In this document: piece by piece, positions 24,154 through 32,916 of the stretch
How positions within the stretch are numbered: position 1 is the first letter of the stretch
How the letters are laid out: each line of letters opens with the position of its first letter
NCBI GenBank assembly: GCA_963768975.1
Contig: CAVYKB010000002.1
Span: forward strand, 155,731-219,730
DNA length: 64,000 nucleotides
Direction of reading: 5' to 3'
Source: CADCTB01 sp963768975
GTDB taxonomy: Bacteria; Actinomycetota; Acidimicrobiia; Acidimicrobiales; AC-14
Program-made: the position numbers and the translations under genes
Notes under the pieces: generated by a model
Seen by the model: the letters and a program-made list of their open reading frames with translations, nothing else
What the model was told of the DNA's origin: nothing
Databases searched by the model: none

Positions 24154-25284
24154 TTGCCCACTGAGCGGGGGCGGCGAGCCGTGCTGGCGTTCCTCGGGAT
24201 CGCCGGCGTGCTGTTCGTGGTGTCGGCAGTGGGATCAATCTGGCTGCCAGAGCCCGGCAACCAGGTCATCCCCCCGTTCCGGGGCTGGCGCTGGCTCCAG
24301 GGCTGGGCTCAGTGGGACTCGGGGTGGTACTTCGCCATCGCCACCGGCGGCTACGGGTACGTCCCTGGCCGGCAGTCGACGATCGCCTTCTTCCCGACCT
24401 ACCCACTGGCCATGCGGGCGGTGGCGACGATAGGCCTCAACGCCTACGTGGCCGGCATCCTCGTGACAGTGGCTGCGGGAGCGGCGGCCACCCGGCTGTT
24501 CTTCGGCTGGCTCTCCGCCCGGCTCACGCCGGCCGGCGCCTGGGCCGCCCTCGGGCTCATGCTCCTCTACCCCTACGCCTTCTTCCTTTACGGCGCCGTT
24601 TACCCCACCGCGCTCTTCGTGCTCACCATCGTGGGTGCCTTCGTCCTGCTCGAGCACGACCACCCCTGGCTGGCCGGCCTGGTCGGCGCCCTGGCCACCG
24701 CCGCCCGGCCGACCGGCGTGGTCCTCGTCGTCGCCCTGGCCGTGCGGGCGGTGGAGCGCCGGCGCTCGGCCGGCGAGCCGGTGACATGGCGCGACGCCGG
24801 CGTGCTGGTGTCGATCTTGGGCCTGGCCGGCTTCTGCGTCTACCAGTGGCGCAAGTTCGGCGACCCGTTCACCTTCATCACCATCCAGTCGGCCTGGGAC
24901 CAGGAGAGCGGCCTGCGCACGTGGCTGAAGTTCCGGTTCTTCGAGGATCTGGGCACCCTGGATGACCGCAACATCCTGGGCTCGCTGTCGTACCTCGCCC
25001 ACCCGATCCTGACCTTCGGCGCCCTGGCCCTGGTGCCCCGGGTGTTCCGGCGCTTCGGCTACGGCTACGGCACCTACGCCCTGCTCGCCGTCCTCGTGCC
25101 GGCGGTATCGACCAAAAACTTCTTCGGCATGGCCCGGTACCTCCTTGCCGCCTTCCCGATCTTCGCCGTCGCCGGCGAGCTGCTGGCTGAGCGGCCCCGG
25201 CTGGCCAAAGTCGTCTACCCGGCGCTCGCCGTGGTCCTGGTCGCCCTGACCGCCGCCTACAGCCAGGGCCAGTACCTCAGCTAG
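24154..25284 (+). CDS. PIG-V-like mannosyltransferase (GT-C type membrane protein)
   Basis: The ~376-residue product has about eight membrane helices and an early extracytoplasmic motif GWAQWDSGWYFAIATGGYGY, the acidic WDSxxY-x-x-I-A-x-x-GY loop of PIG-V and related GT-C glycosyltransferases. These use polyprenyl-phosphate-mannose to mannosylate lipids or proteins outside the membrane. Further helices include PYAFFLYGAVYPTALFVLTI and TKNFFGMARYLLAAFPIF. The start is uncertain: TTG at 24154 or GTG at 24181, the latter after a GGGGGCGGCGAG stretch. It ends tail-to-tail (CTAG) with the repeat protein, a plausible exported client. Confidence 0.8.
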   Translation: MPTERGRRAVLAFLGIAGVLFVVSAVGSIWLPEPGNQVIPPFRGWRWLQGWAQWDSGWYFAIATGGYGYVPGRQSTIAFFPTYPLAMRAVATIGLNAYVAGILVTVAAGAAATRLFFGWLSARLTPAGAWAALGLMLLYPYAFFLYGAVYPTALFVLTIVGAFVLLEHDHPWLAGLVGALATAARPTGVVLVVALAVRAVERRRSAGEPVTWRDAGVLVSILGLAGFCVYQWRKFGDPFTFITIQSAWDQESGLRTWLKFRFFEDLGTLDDRNILGSLSYLAHPILTFGALALVPRVFRRFGYGYGTYALLAVLVPAVSTKNFFGMARYLLAAFPIFAVAGELLAERPRLAKVVYPALAVVLVALTAAYSQGQYLS

Positions 25285-28200
25285 GGCGTGAAGAACGCCC
25301 GGTAGATGGCCTGGGGGATGGGGAGGGGGATGTCGCCGCTGAGGCCGAGGAAGACCGTGGCCTGGCCGTTGACGTACCAACCCCCGACGGCCTTGCGCCA
25401 GATGGCCCGGTCCGTGTCGCCGTCGCCGTCGTAGTCGCCGGCAACGGGGATGTCGCCGCTCAGGCCCGTGAACACCGTTGACTGGCCGGCGGTGTACCAC
25501 CCGCCGACTGTCGGCCGGAACACGGCCTTGTCGGTGGTCCCGCTGTTGTCGTAGTCGCCGGGCACAGGGATGTCCCCGTTGAGGCCGTTGAACACCGTCG
25601 GCTGACCGTTGATGTACCAACCGCCGACCGCCGGCCGGAAGATGGCGACGTCGGTCGACCCGTTGCCGTCGTAGTCGCCCGGCACCGGGATGTCGGTGGA
25701 GTTCCCGAAGAACACCGGGCCCTGGCCTTCGACGAACCAGGCCCCCACCGAGGGCCGGTAGACGGCCCGGTCGGTCCGCCCGTCGCCGTTGTAGTCGCCC
25801 GGGACGGGGATGTCGCCGGCCAGTCCCAGGAAGGCGGTGGCCTGGCCCTCGGTGAACCAGGTGCCCTCCCGGTAGACCGCTTTGTCGGAGTCGCCGTCGC
25901 CGTCGTAGTCACCGGGGACCGGGATGTCGGTCGCGGTGCCGATGAAGCCCGTGGCCTGGCCCTCGGCGAACCACGCCCCACCGCGGTAAACCGAGCGATC
26001 GGTGTCGCCGTCCCCGTCGAAGTCGGCAGGCTTCTTGACGGTCGCCGGCCGGGGCGCGAGCGAGGCGTTGATGCCCGATGTGGTGACGCCGGCGGTCACC
26101 GACACCAGGTTCGCCGTGTTACCACCGGGCTTGTTGTCGTAGTACTCCGACACCCACTCGACCGGACCGTTGCAGTCTTCGAACCGGACCCTGTAGTTGC
26201 CCGGCCTCAGGCCGGAGATGAGATAGGAGCCGTCCGCCGACGTGGAGGGCCGGAACAGGCCCCACCCGGACACGGCATCGAAGGCGTTCACGCAGATGCC
26301 GCCCACCGGTGCGCCGGTGCCGTCGGCGACCACAGTGCCGGAGATCCGCCCCGCGATGGCAAGGCCGGCGTTGACACCCGCCGTCGTCCCGCCGGCAGTC
26401 ACCGAGAGGACGGTTGCGGCGTCGAAGTTGAGCGTGTTGTCGAAGTACTCCGCCGCATGGTCTATCGGGCTGACGCAGTCCTCGAACTTCACCTTGTAGG
26501 TCCCTGCCGGCAGGCCGGCGACGGTGTACGTGCCGTCCGAGGCCGTCTGCGGCCGGAACAGGCTCGAGTTCGACGACGTACTGATCGGGCTGACGCAGAT
26601 GCCGGCCAGCGGGGCACCGCCGGCGTCGGCCACGACCGTGCCGGAAACCCGGCCGCCGAGCGCCAGCGCAGCGTTGATTCCGGAGGTGGTGGCGCCCGCG
26701 CCCACCGAGACGAGGTTGCCCGAGCTGAAGTCGCCCTTGTTGTCGTAGTACTCGACGGCGTAGTCGATCGGGCTCACGCAGTCCTCGAACCGGACCTTGT
26801 GGTTCCCCGCCGCCAAGCCGGAGATGAGGTACGTGCCGTCTGCGCCGGTGGTGACCCGGAAGATGCTGGACCCGCTCGTCGGGTTCGGGGCGCTAACGCA
26901 GATACCGGACAGCGGAGTGCCCGAGCCTTCGGCGACTACGGTGCCGGAAATCCGGCCGGCGATCGCCAGCCCGGCGTTCACTCCCGACGTGGTGGCGCCG
27001 GCGGTCACCGCCACCAAGTTCCCCGAACCGAACTCCGGCTTGTTGTCGTAGTACTCCGCCGCGTAGTCGAGCGGCGCCACGCAGTCCTCGAACTTCACCC
27101 TGTAGCTGCCAGCGGCCACCCCGCTGAGGAGGTAGGTACCGCCGGCTCCCGACGTCGCCCGGCCGATGAAGCCGCCGCTCGGCAGGGAAAGATCGACACA
27201 GATGCCCGCGAGCGGGGCACCACTGCCGTCGGCCACCACGGTGCCCGAAATCGAACCGCCGATCGCCAAGGCCGCGTTGGCCGTCAGCGTGACCCCGGAG
27301 GTCACGGCCAAGGTGTTTCCTGTCCCGAACTCCGCCTTGTTGTCGTAGTGCTCCGACGCGTAGTCGATCGGGCTGACGCAGTCCTCGAAGCGAAGCTTGT
27401 AGTTGGCCGGCGCCATGCCGGCGATGACGTAGCTCCCATCCGCGCCGGTGGTGACCCGGAAGTTGCTCGAGTTCGACGCCGCGAAGGGCGCTCCGACGCA
27501 TATCCCGGCCAGCGGAGCGCCAGTGCCCTCGGCGACCACCGTGCCCGAGATGCGTCCCCCGATGCCCATCGACGCGTTGATCCCCGATGTCGTCGCGCTG
27601 GCGTTCACGGTCACGAGGTTGGCCGGACCGAACTCCAGAGTGTTGTTGTAGTGCTCGACCGCATAGTCGACGGAGCCGACGCAATCCTGGAAGCGGACCT
27701 TGTAGGTGCCGACCGCCAGCCCGTTGATGAGGTAGGTGCCGTCCGCCGCTGAAGTCGCCGAGGTGACGTTGCTGCCGCCGGCCGCCGGGAAGGGGACGGC
27801 GCAGATGCCCGCAAGGGGAGCGCCGGTGCCGTCGGCCACGATGGTGCCGGAGATGGACCCGCCGGCCGCCATCGACGCGTTAATGCCTGACGTCGTTGCG
27901 CCGGCGGTAACGGTCACGACGTTGCCGTCGTTGAAGAAGCGCTGGTTGTCGTAGTACTCGGTCGCCCAGTCGAAGGGACTGTTGCAGTCCTCGAACTTGA
28001 CCCTGTACGTGCCTGCGGCCAGGCCGGCGATGGAATAGGTGCCGTCGGCCGCCGTGTTCACCCGGAAGATGCTGGACCCGGACGTGGTGTTGGGTGCACT
28101 GACGCAGATTCCCGCCAAAGGGGTACCGGTCCCGTCGGCCACCACCGTGCCGGCGATCCTGCCGCCGATCGCCAAAGATGCATTGATTCCGGAGAGCGTG

Positions 28201-28736
28201 CCCCCTTCAGTGACCGCCAGCGAGGCGGCCGAGTTGAAGGCCAGCGTGTTGTCGTAGTACTCCGCCGCGTAGTCGAGGGGGCTGACGCAGTCCTGGAACC
28301 GGACTTTGTAGTTCCCGGCCGGGACGCCCGAGAGGAGATAGGTGCCGCCGGCGGCCGTGGTCGCCGCGGCGACATTGCTGCCCCCGCTGGCCGGGAAGGG
28401 GTACACGCAGATGCCGGCTAGGGGGGCGCCACTCCCGTCGGCGACCACCGTGCCCGAGATCGAGCCGCCTCCCTCGGCGTCACCCGTCTTCGGCCGGACC
28501 GTGTCGGGGTCGACCGCCGGCTCCTCGTCCGGAGGCAGGATGGCCTCGGGGGCGTCCAACGGAGGCGCCCCGAGGTGGTCACCGACCGGCGCGCTCTCGC
28601 CGGCGGCGGACTGGAGCGCCGGCGGATCGACTACCTCCGCGGCGACGGGCACGGCAAGGCCCGCCCCCATCACCACCAGGGCCACCGCAACAGTCAGGGC
28701 GCGACGCGCACCCAGCATCCTTGATCCGCCGTCCAT
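25281..28736 (-). CDS. Large secreted repeat protein: 8 carboxypeptidase-regulatory-like repeats plus FG-GAP/VCBS repeats
   Basis: The ~1150-residue product has a signal peptide (RRALTVAVALVVMGAGLAVP), then a Pro/Glu linker. Eight tandem units of ~100 residues each start GG-x-I-S-G-T-V-V-A-D-G-x-G-A-P-L-A-G-I-C-V and contain GTYLISGL, a YKVRFEDC core, an EYYDN motif and a TSGINASLA end. These are beta-sandwich CarboxypepD_reg/Cna-B-like folds, each with two Cys that could form a disulfide. Residues ~905 to the end are six FG-GAP/VCBS-type units (ADFDGDGDTDRSVYR, DIPVPGDYDGDGDSD), and the chain ends IPQAIYRAFF. Asp-rich loops should bind Ca2+. The ATG at 28736 (MDGGSRMLG) after GGGGGAG is preferred. 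A surface adhesin or matrix role is inferred. Confidence 0.85.
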   Translation of the reverse strand: MDGGSRMLGARRALTVAVALVVMGAGLAVPVAAEVVDPPALQSAAGESAPVGDHLGAPPLDAPEAILPPDEEPAVDPDTVRPKTGDAEGGGSISGTVVADGSGAPLAGICVYPFPASGGSNVAAATTAAGGTYLLSGVPAGNYKVRFQDCVSPLDYAAEYYDNTLAFNSAASLAVTEGGTLSGINASLAIGGRIAGTVVADGTGTPLAGICVSAPNTTSGSSIFRVNTAADGTYSIAGLAAGTYRVKFEDCNSPFDWATEYYDNQRFFNDGNVVTVTAGATTSGINASMAAGGSISGTIVADGTGAPLAGICAVPFPAAGGSNVTSATSAADGTYLINGLAVGTYKVRFQDCVGSVDYAVEHYNNTLEFGPANLVTVNASATTSGINASMGIGGRISGTVVAEGTGAPLAGICVGAPFAASNSSNFRVTTGADGSYVIAGMAPANYKLRFEDCVSPIDYASEHYDNKAEFGTGNTLAVTSGVTLTANAALAIGGSISGTVVADGSGAPLAGICVDLSLPSGGFIGRATSGAGGTYLLSGVAAGSYRVKFEDCVAPLDYAAEYYDNKPEFGSGNLVAVTAGATTSGVNAGLAIAGRISGTVVAEGSGTPLSGICVSAPNPTSGSSIFRVTTGADGTYLISGLAAGNHKVRFEDCVSPIDYAVEYYDNKGDFSSGNLVSVGAGATTSGINAALALGGRVSGTVVADAGGAPLAGICVSPISTSSNSSLFRPQTASDGTYTVAGLPAGTYKVKFEDCVSPIDHAAEYFDNTLNFDAATVLSVTAGGTTAGVNAGLAIAGRISGTVVADGTGAPVGGICVNAFDAVSGWGLFRPSTSADGSYLISGLRPGNYRVRFEDCNGPVEWVSEYYDNKPGGNTANLVSVTAGVTTSGINASLAPRPATVKKPADFDGDGDTDRSVYRGGAWFAEGQATGFIGTATDIPVPGDYDGDGDSDKAVYREGTWFTEGQATAFLGLAGDIPVPGDYNGDGRTDRAVYRPSVGAWFVEGQGPVFFGNSTDIPVPGDYDGNGSTDVAIFRPAVGGWYINGQPTVFNGLNGDIPVPGDYDNSGTTDKAVFRPTVGGWYTAGQSTVFTGLSGDIPVAGDYDGDGDTDRAIWRKAVGGWYVNGQATVFLGLSGDIPLPIPQAIYRAFFTP
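26055..28469 (-). repeat. Eight tandem ~300-bp coding repeats
   Basis: The eight ~100-codon units of the secreted repeat protein form in-frame DNA repeats. Units 1/3/5 share a pattern with ICV-x-PFPA-type loops, while units 2/6 share APN-x-TSGSSIFRV, so the array looks like duplication of two-unit blocks followed by divergence. Copy number may vary between strains. Confidence 0.75.
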
Positions 28737-28843
28737 GGCTCCCCCGCCCCCCGTTTGCGCGCCGAACATGCCCCGGCGACCGGTGAACCTGGAAGACCGC
28801 CGTTGCGAGGCACCATCTCATGACGGCGCCACGCCGTCAACAG

Positions 28844-29968
28844 CTACGCGGTCTTGGCCCCCACGGTGCCGCCGATGAACGCCACGATCTTGTCGACGCT
28901 GCTCTGCTCACGGGGTGCCTCGGCCACGGGCGGGCCCAGGCCGTGTGAGTCCATGTCGAGGGGGTCGAACGGCCGGACCGGCGCAGTGAGGACCTGCTGG
29001 AGGCTGGAGCTGGCGTTCGGGGCCACCACCGCCTCCTTCCTGCCGGCCAGGTTCTGGCTCAGGCGCTCGCTGTCGACGGCCTTGACGGCGGTGGACCGGT
29101 CACCGGTCACCATGATCACGGGCTGCTTCACCGCCTTGGCGTCGTTGGCCGGGTCGACCGAGAACATGGCCTTGAAGAAGGCGTCCTGGTTGGGCGGCAG
29201 AAGCGACTGGAACTCCGGGCGCATGACGTCGCGTCCCGGCAGGGTGCCGTTGGCCAGCAGGTTCTCGATCATCGCCCGGTAGGCGTCGGCCGACACCGGC
29301 CCATGCGTGAAGCGGTAGCTGTCCGACCACACGTCGACCAGGCGCCGGCCCGGCGTGGAGACCAGCCCCACGCCCTTGACCCGCTCGTCAGTGGCGGCCA
29401 GCCGCATGGCAATGACACCGCCCATGTCATGGCCGATGACCGCCATACGGTTTGCGTCGACCTCCTGGCGCTGGCTCAGGAACTCGAGGGCCTCCCGGGC
29501 GTCCTCCACCATGTCTTCCCAGCTCAGCTGCTGGCCGGACTCCAGCTGGCTGTCGCCGATGCCCCGGTGGTCGTAGCGGAGCGTCACCATGCCGGCGGCG
29601 GTCAGGCTGTTGCTGAGGTCCTGGTAGAGCGGGTCGGCCGGGCGGGCCACGATGGGGCCGTCACGGTTGGTGGCGCCCGGGCCGGGGATGATCAGCACGG
29701 CGGGCGAAGCGCCCTTGGCGTCGACGGGGACCGCCAGGGTCGCCCCCATCTTGAGCTTGGCCGCCCCGATCAGGGAAACGTCGCGCTCGCCGGGCGTGGG
29801 CCTGAACTCCTCGTCGAGGCCGGCGTTCTCCCCTCCGCCACCTCCCGAGCAGGCCCCCGCCACCAATGCGAGCGCAGCGACGAGCGCCAGCAGCCGGGCC
29901 CGTGGGCGGAGGCCGACTCTGCTGCTCGCCGACGACTGGGACTGATCCGACCGCCTCAGCCTTTGCAC
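28844..29968 (-). CDS. Alpha/beta-hydrolase lipoprotein with Asp at the nucleophile position
   Basis: The 374-residue product has a lipoprotein signal (LVAALALVAGAC, Cys 40). The hydrolase domain has the oxyanion region LIIPGPGATNRDGP, strand LRYDHRGIGDSQLESG and nucleophile elbow VIGHDMGGVIAM. The elbow usually reads GHSxGG; here Asp 181 replaces Ser, as in haloalkane dehalogenases and epoxide hydrolases. It is anchored outside the membrane. The start is a GTG at 29966-29968; the long upstream frame runs antisense to rsbQ and is rejected. Confidence 0.8.
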   Translation of the reverse strand: MQRLRRSDQSQSSASSRVGLRPRARLLALVAALALVAGACSGGGGGENAGLDEEFRPTPGERDVSLIGAAKLKMGATLAVPVDAKGASPAVLIIPGPGATNRDGPIVARPADPLYQDLSNSLTAAGMVTLRYDHRGIGDSQLESGQQLSWEDMVEDAREALEFLSQRQEVDANRMAVIGHDMGGVIAMRLAATDERVKGVGLVSTPGRRLVDVWSDSYRFTHGPVSADAYRAMIENLLANGTLPGRDVMRPEFQSLLPPNQDAFFKAMFSVDPANDAKAVKQPVIMVTGDRSTAVKAVDSERLSQNLAGRKEAVVAPNASSSLQQVLTAPVRPFDPLDMDSHGLGPPVAEAPREQSSVDKIVAFIGGTVGAKTA

Positions 29969-30055
29969 CCCGTCAGTGTACGTAGTGGCTTCAGATGGCG
30001 AATCAGGGTGAACCCCGAGGAAACCCCCGACCCCCGGAGGCTTTAGGCTGGAGCG

Positions 30056-30862
30056 ATGGGCGCAGACGTCTTTGTTCGCAACAACGTCTCGGTAACGGGG
30101 AACCTGGCCGGGCGGCCAATGCTGTTCGCCCACGGCTTCGGGTGCGACCAGAACATGTGGCGTTTCGTCACCCCCGAGTTCGAGGACAAGTACCGCACGA
30201 TCGTGTTCGACTACGTCGGCGCCGGCGGCTCCGACCTTGCCGCCTACGACGACAAGCGGTACTCGACTCTCGACGGCTACGCCACCGACGTCCTGGACAT
30301 CTGTGAGGCACTCGACCTGACCGATGTGGTCTTCGTCGGCCACTCGGTGAGCGCCATGGTCGGCGTGCTGGCCGCAGCGAAGGCTCCTGAGCGCTTCGGT
30401 GCCCTGATCCTGATAGGGCCTTCTCCCCGCTACATCAACGACGGCGACTACGTCGGCGGGTTCACCGAGAGCGACATCGCCGGCCTGCTGGCGTCGCTCG
30501 ACAGCAACTACCTGGGGTGGTCGAGCGCCATGGCCCCCGCCATCATGGGGAACCCCGACCGGCCCGAGCTCGGTGCCGAGCTGACCGCCAGTTTCTGCCG
30601 GACGGACCCGGAGATCCAGAAGCGCTTCGCCCGGGTCACCTTCCTTTCCGACAACCGCCCGGACCTGACCAAGGTCAACCTGCCGGCGCTCGTACTCCAG
30701 TGCTCCGAAGACATCATCGCCCCGGACGTGGTCGGCGAGTACGTCCACGGCCAGCTTCCTGGGAGCCGGTTGGTCAAGCTCGAGGCCACCGGGCACTGTC
30801 CCAACCTCAGCGCGCCGGAGGAAACCGCGGCCGCGATCACCGCATTTCTCGACGAAGCGTGA
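30056..30862 (+). CDS. rsbQ: RsbQ-like alpha/beta hydrolase, stress-signalling partner of RsbP
   Basis: The 268-residue product matches Bacillus subtilis RsbQ along its length: RNNVSVTGN, FAHGFGCDQNMWRFV, VFDYVGAGGSDL, LDGYATDVLDICEALDL, GHSVSAMVG (catalytic Ser 97), LIGPSPRYIND and ATGHCPNLSAPEET (His). RsbQ is a hydrolase that supplies a small hydrophobic ligand to the PAS domain of RsbP, needed for the energy-stress arm of sigma-B activation. GGAG precedes the ATG. The stop overlaps the start of the RsbP-like gene (GTGA), supporting a functional pair. Confidence 0.92.
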   Translation: MGADVFVRNNVSVTGNLAGRPMLFAHGFGCDQNMWRFVTPEFEDKYRTIVFDYVGAGGSDLAAYDDKRYSTLDGYATDVLDICEALDLTDVVFVGHSVSAMVGVLAAAKAPERFGALILIGPSPRYINDGDYVGGFTESDIAGLLASLDSNYLGWSSAMAPAIMGNPDRPELGAELTASFCRTDPEIQKRFARVTFLSDNRPDLTKVNLPALVLQCSEDIIAPDVVGEYVHGQLPGSRLVKLEATGHCPNLSAPEETAAAITAFLDEA

Positions 30863-32043
30863 CGGGCGAGGTCACCGAGGCGGACCAGGGCTTCTACGCC
30901 GCCCTGCTCGAGGACGACCCGGAGGAGCTGTACGACAACGCCCCGTGCGGGTACCTGTCGACCCTGCCCGACGGCACGATCGCCAAGGTCAACGCCACCC
31001 TGCTCGGATGGACGGGCTACGCCCGGGAGGAGCTGTTGGGCCAACGCCGGTTCCAGGAGCTCCTGCCCCCCGGCGACCGCATCTTCTACGAAACGCACTT
31101 CGCCCCCCTGCTGCGCATGCAGGGTCACGTGCGGGAGATCGCCGTCCAGCTGGTCTGCAGCGACGGACGGCGCCTGCCGGTCCTGGTCAACTCGGTGCTC
31201 AAGCACGACGCCGGCGGCGCACCGCAGCTGGTCCGCACCGCCGTCTTCGACGCCACCGAGCGCCGGTCCTACGAGGAGGAGCTGCTGGCCGCCCGCCGGC
31301 GGGCCGAGGAGAGCGAGGCGAAGGCCGCCGCCCTGGCCCGCACACTGCAGGCGACGTTCATCCCGCCTGCCATCGTCAGCCCCCCCGGGCTCGACGTCGG
31401 CGGCGCCTACCGGGCCGCCGGCGACGGCAGCGAGGTCGGCGGCGACTTCTACGACGTGTTCGAAACCGGCCGCGGCACCTGGGCGATCGTGCTCGGCGAC
31501 GTCTGCGGCAAGGGCGTGACTTCTGCGGTTGTCACCGCCCTGGCCCGCTACAGCGTGCGGGCGGAGGCGCAGCGCACGCCCTACCCGAGCGCGGTGCTCG
31601 CCAGCCTCCACGACACACTGGTCCGCAACCATCCCGAGCAGTTCTGCACCGCGGTCCTCGCCACCTTCGACCGCACCCCGGAGGGCATCCGCCTCACGGT
31701 CGCCTCCGGCGGCCACCACCTTCCTCTCCGCCGGCGGGCCAGCGGGCAGTTCGACACCATCGGCCAATCGGGCACCATCCTGGGCATGCTCGACACGCCC
31801 CGCCTGACGGACACCACCAGCCTCCTCCAGCCCGGCGACGTCATCGTGCTCTACACCGACGGGGTCACCGAGGCCCGGTGCGACCGCGAGTTCTTCGACG
31901 ATCAGCGCCTGCTGGACGTCATCGCCGGCGGCGAGGGGTTGGACGCCCAAGAGCTGGCCGATGCCATCGTCGCCGAGGTGCTCGAGTTCCAGCGCGGCAT
32001 TGCCCGCGACGACATCGCCGTCGTGGTGCTCAGGGTCCCCTGA
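30859..32043 (+). CDS. rsbP: RsbP-like PAS domain PP2C phosphatase
   Basis: The 394-residue product has an N-terminal PAS domain (~24-125) with YDNAPCGYLSTLPDGTIAKV, a coiled linker (~130-165) and a C-terminal SpoIIE/RsbU-type PP2C phosphatase domain. The phosphatase has GSEVGGDFYDVF, VLGDVCGKGV, ASGGHHLPL, LYTDGVTEAR and RDDIAVVVL, including the metal-binding Asp residues. In B. subtilis RsbP dephosphorylates the anti-anti-sigma factor RsbV on energy stress. It is translationally coupled to rsbQ. No rsbV, rsbW or sigma factor is in the window, so its target lies elsewhere. Confidence 0.9.
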   Translation: MTGEVTEADQGFYAALLEDDPEELYDNAPCGYLSTLPDGTIAKVNATLLGWTGYAREELLGQRRFQELLPPGDRIFYETHFAPLLRMQGHVREIAVQLVCSDGRRLPVLVNSVLKHDAGGAPQLVRTAVFDATERRSYEEELLAARRRAEESEAKAAALARTLQATFIPPAIVSPPGLDVGGAYRAAGDGSEVGGDFYDVFETGRGTWAIVLGDVCGKGVTSAVVTALARYSVRAEAQRTPYPSAVLASLHDTLVRNHPEQFCTAVLATFDRTPEGIRLTVASGGHHLPLRRRASGQFDTIGQSGTILGMLDTPRLTDTTSLLQPGDVIVLYTDGVTEARCDREFFDDQRLLDVIAGGEGLDAQELADAIVAEVLEFQRGIARDDIAVVVLRVP

Positions 32044-32104
32044 TCTTCGGCCCCGCCCATCTACCATCCGCCGGCATGGGCCACTGTCTCAGCCGGCGGT
32101 CAAA

Positions 32105-32731
32105 ATGACCACCACGGACGGCCGGCCCGAGCTCAGCCTCGACGCTCTCGGTGTGGACCAGCCGTTCGGGACTGTGCTCGCCGATCCTCCCTGGCGGTTC
32201 CAGAACCGCAGCGGGAAGGTGGCGCCCGAGCACAAGCGCCTCAGCCGCTACGACACCATGGACTGGAAGGACATCGCCACCCTCCCCGTCGACGAGCTGA
32301 TGGCCGCCCAGAGCCACTGCTACCTCTGGGTCCCCAACGCCCTGCTGGCCGAAGGGCTGCACGTGCTGGAGGACTGGGGCTTCACCTACAAGGCCAACCT
32401 GGTCTGGGCCAAGCGCCGCAAGGACGGCGGTCCCGACGGCCGGGGGGTGGGCTTCTACTTCCGCAACACCACCGAGCTCGTGCTCTTCGGCACGCGCGGG
32501 AAGCTGCGCACGCTGGCGCCGGGCCGGCGCCAGGTCAACATCATCGAAACCCGCAAGCGCGAGCACTCCCGCAAGCCCGACGAGCAGTACCTCATCATCG
32601 AGTCCTGCTCACCGGGGCCGTACCTGGAGCTCTTCGCCCGCTACCCGCAACCCGGGTGGCAGGCGTGGGGCGCCGAGGCCGCCGGCGACGTCGTGCCCCG
32701 CGGCCGGCAGCACCCGACGTACCGGGGCTAG
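32105..32731 (+). CDS. MT-A70 family N6-adenine methyltransferase
   Basis: The 208-residue product carries catalytic DPPW (27-30) in GTVLADPPWRFQNRSG, then CYLWVPNALLAEGL, FTYKANLVWAKRR, GVGFYFRNTTELVLFGTRG and a PDEQYLIIESCSPGPYLELF end. This is an MT-A70 SAM-dependent enzyme methylating adenine N6 in DNA or RNA; bacterial members are often phage- or island-borne and act without a cognate nuclease. No restriction gene is adjacent. It sits 61 bp after the RsbP-like gene in the same direction. Confidence 0.9.
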   Translation: MTTTDGRPELSLDALGVDQPFGTVLADPPWRFQNRSGKVAPEHKRLSRYDTMDWKDIATLPVDELMAAQSHCYLWVPNALLAEGLHVLEDWGFTYKANLVWAKRRKDGGPDGRGVGFYFRNTTELVLFGTRGKLRTLAPGRRQVNIIETRKREHSRKPDEQYLIIESCSPGPYLELFARYPQPGWQAWGAEAAGDVVPRGRQHPTYRG

Positions 32732-32900
32732 TAGTGGTCGCCGTGTCGAGCGCAGCCTTCTCGACGGCCAACCCAGGGAACTTGTCCCTCTCCCCGATGC
32801 CGAACATGTCGATCTCGTCCCCCATTGCGCCCGGAAGGGCGGGATCGGCGATCACCTCGTCGAGCGGGAACATTCTCTTCACGCGAGGCACGCCGGTTCT

Positions 32901-32916
32901 TGTACCATCTGGTACA
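32901..32916. promoter_or_regulatory. Perfect palindrome overlapping the SRPBCC start (probable TetR operator)
   Basis: TGTACCATCTGGTACA is a perfect 7-2-7 dyad whose last base is the A of the ATG at 32916. It is AT-richer than its surroundings and lies directly before an SRPBCC-TetR gene pair, so binding by that TetR protein for autoregulation is likely. A repressor here would also block a leaderless transcript. Confidence 0.7.

Noticed and set aside
26457..27752. 431-codon plus-strand frame across the repeat protein
   Set aside because: It is antisense to the repeat array and only mirrors its periodicity.
26055..28469. Tandem repeats as a possible CRISPR array
   Set aside because: Units are ~300 bp, in frame, diverged and coding; CRISPR repeats are 20-50 bp and identical.
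28844..30796. 650-codon minus frame extending the hydrolase upstream
   Set aside because: The extension is antisense to the well-supported rsbQ gene; the lipoprotein signal marks the true start at 29968.
32735..32885. Minus-strand frame (MFPLDEVIADPALPGAMGDE onward)
   Set aside because: It reads plausibly for ~50 codons, but no family, start site or context supports it; it may be a relic and is left unannotated.
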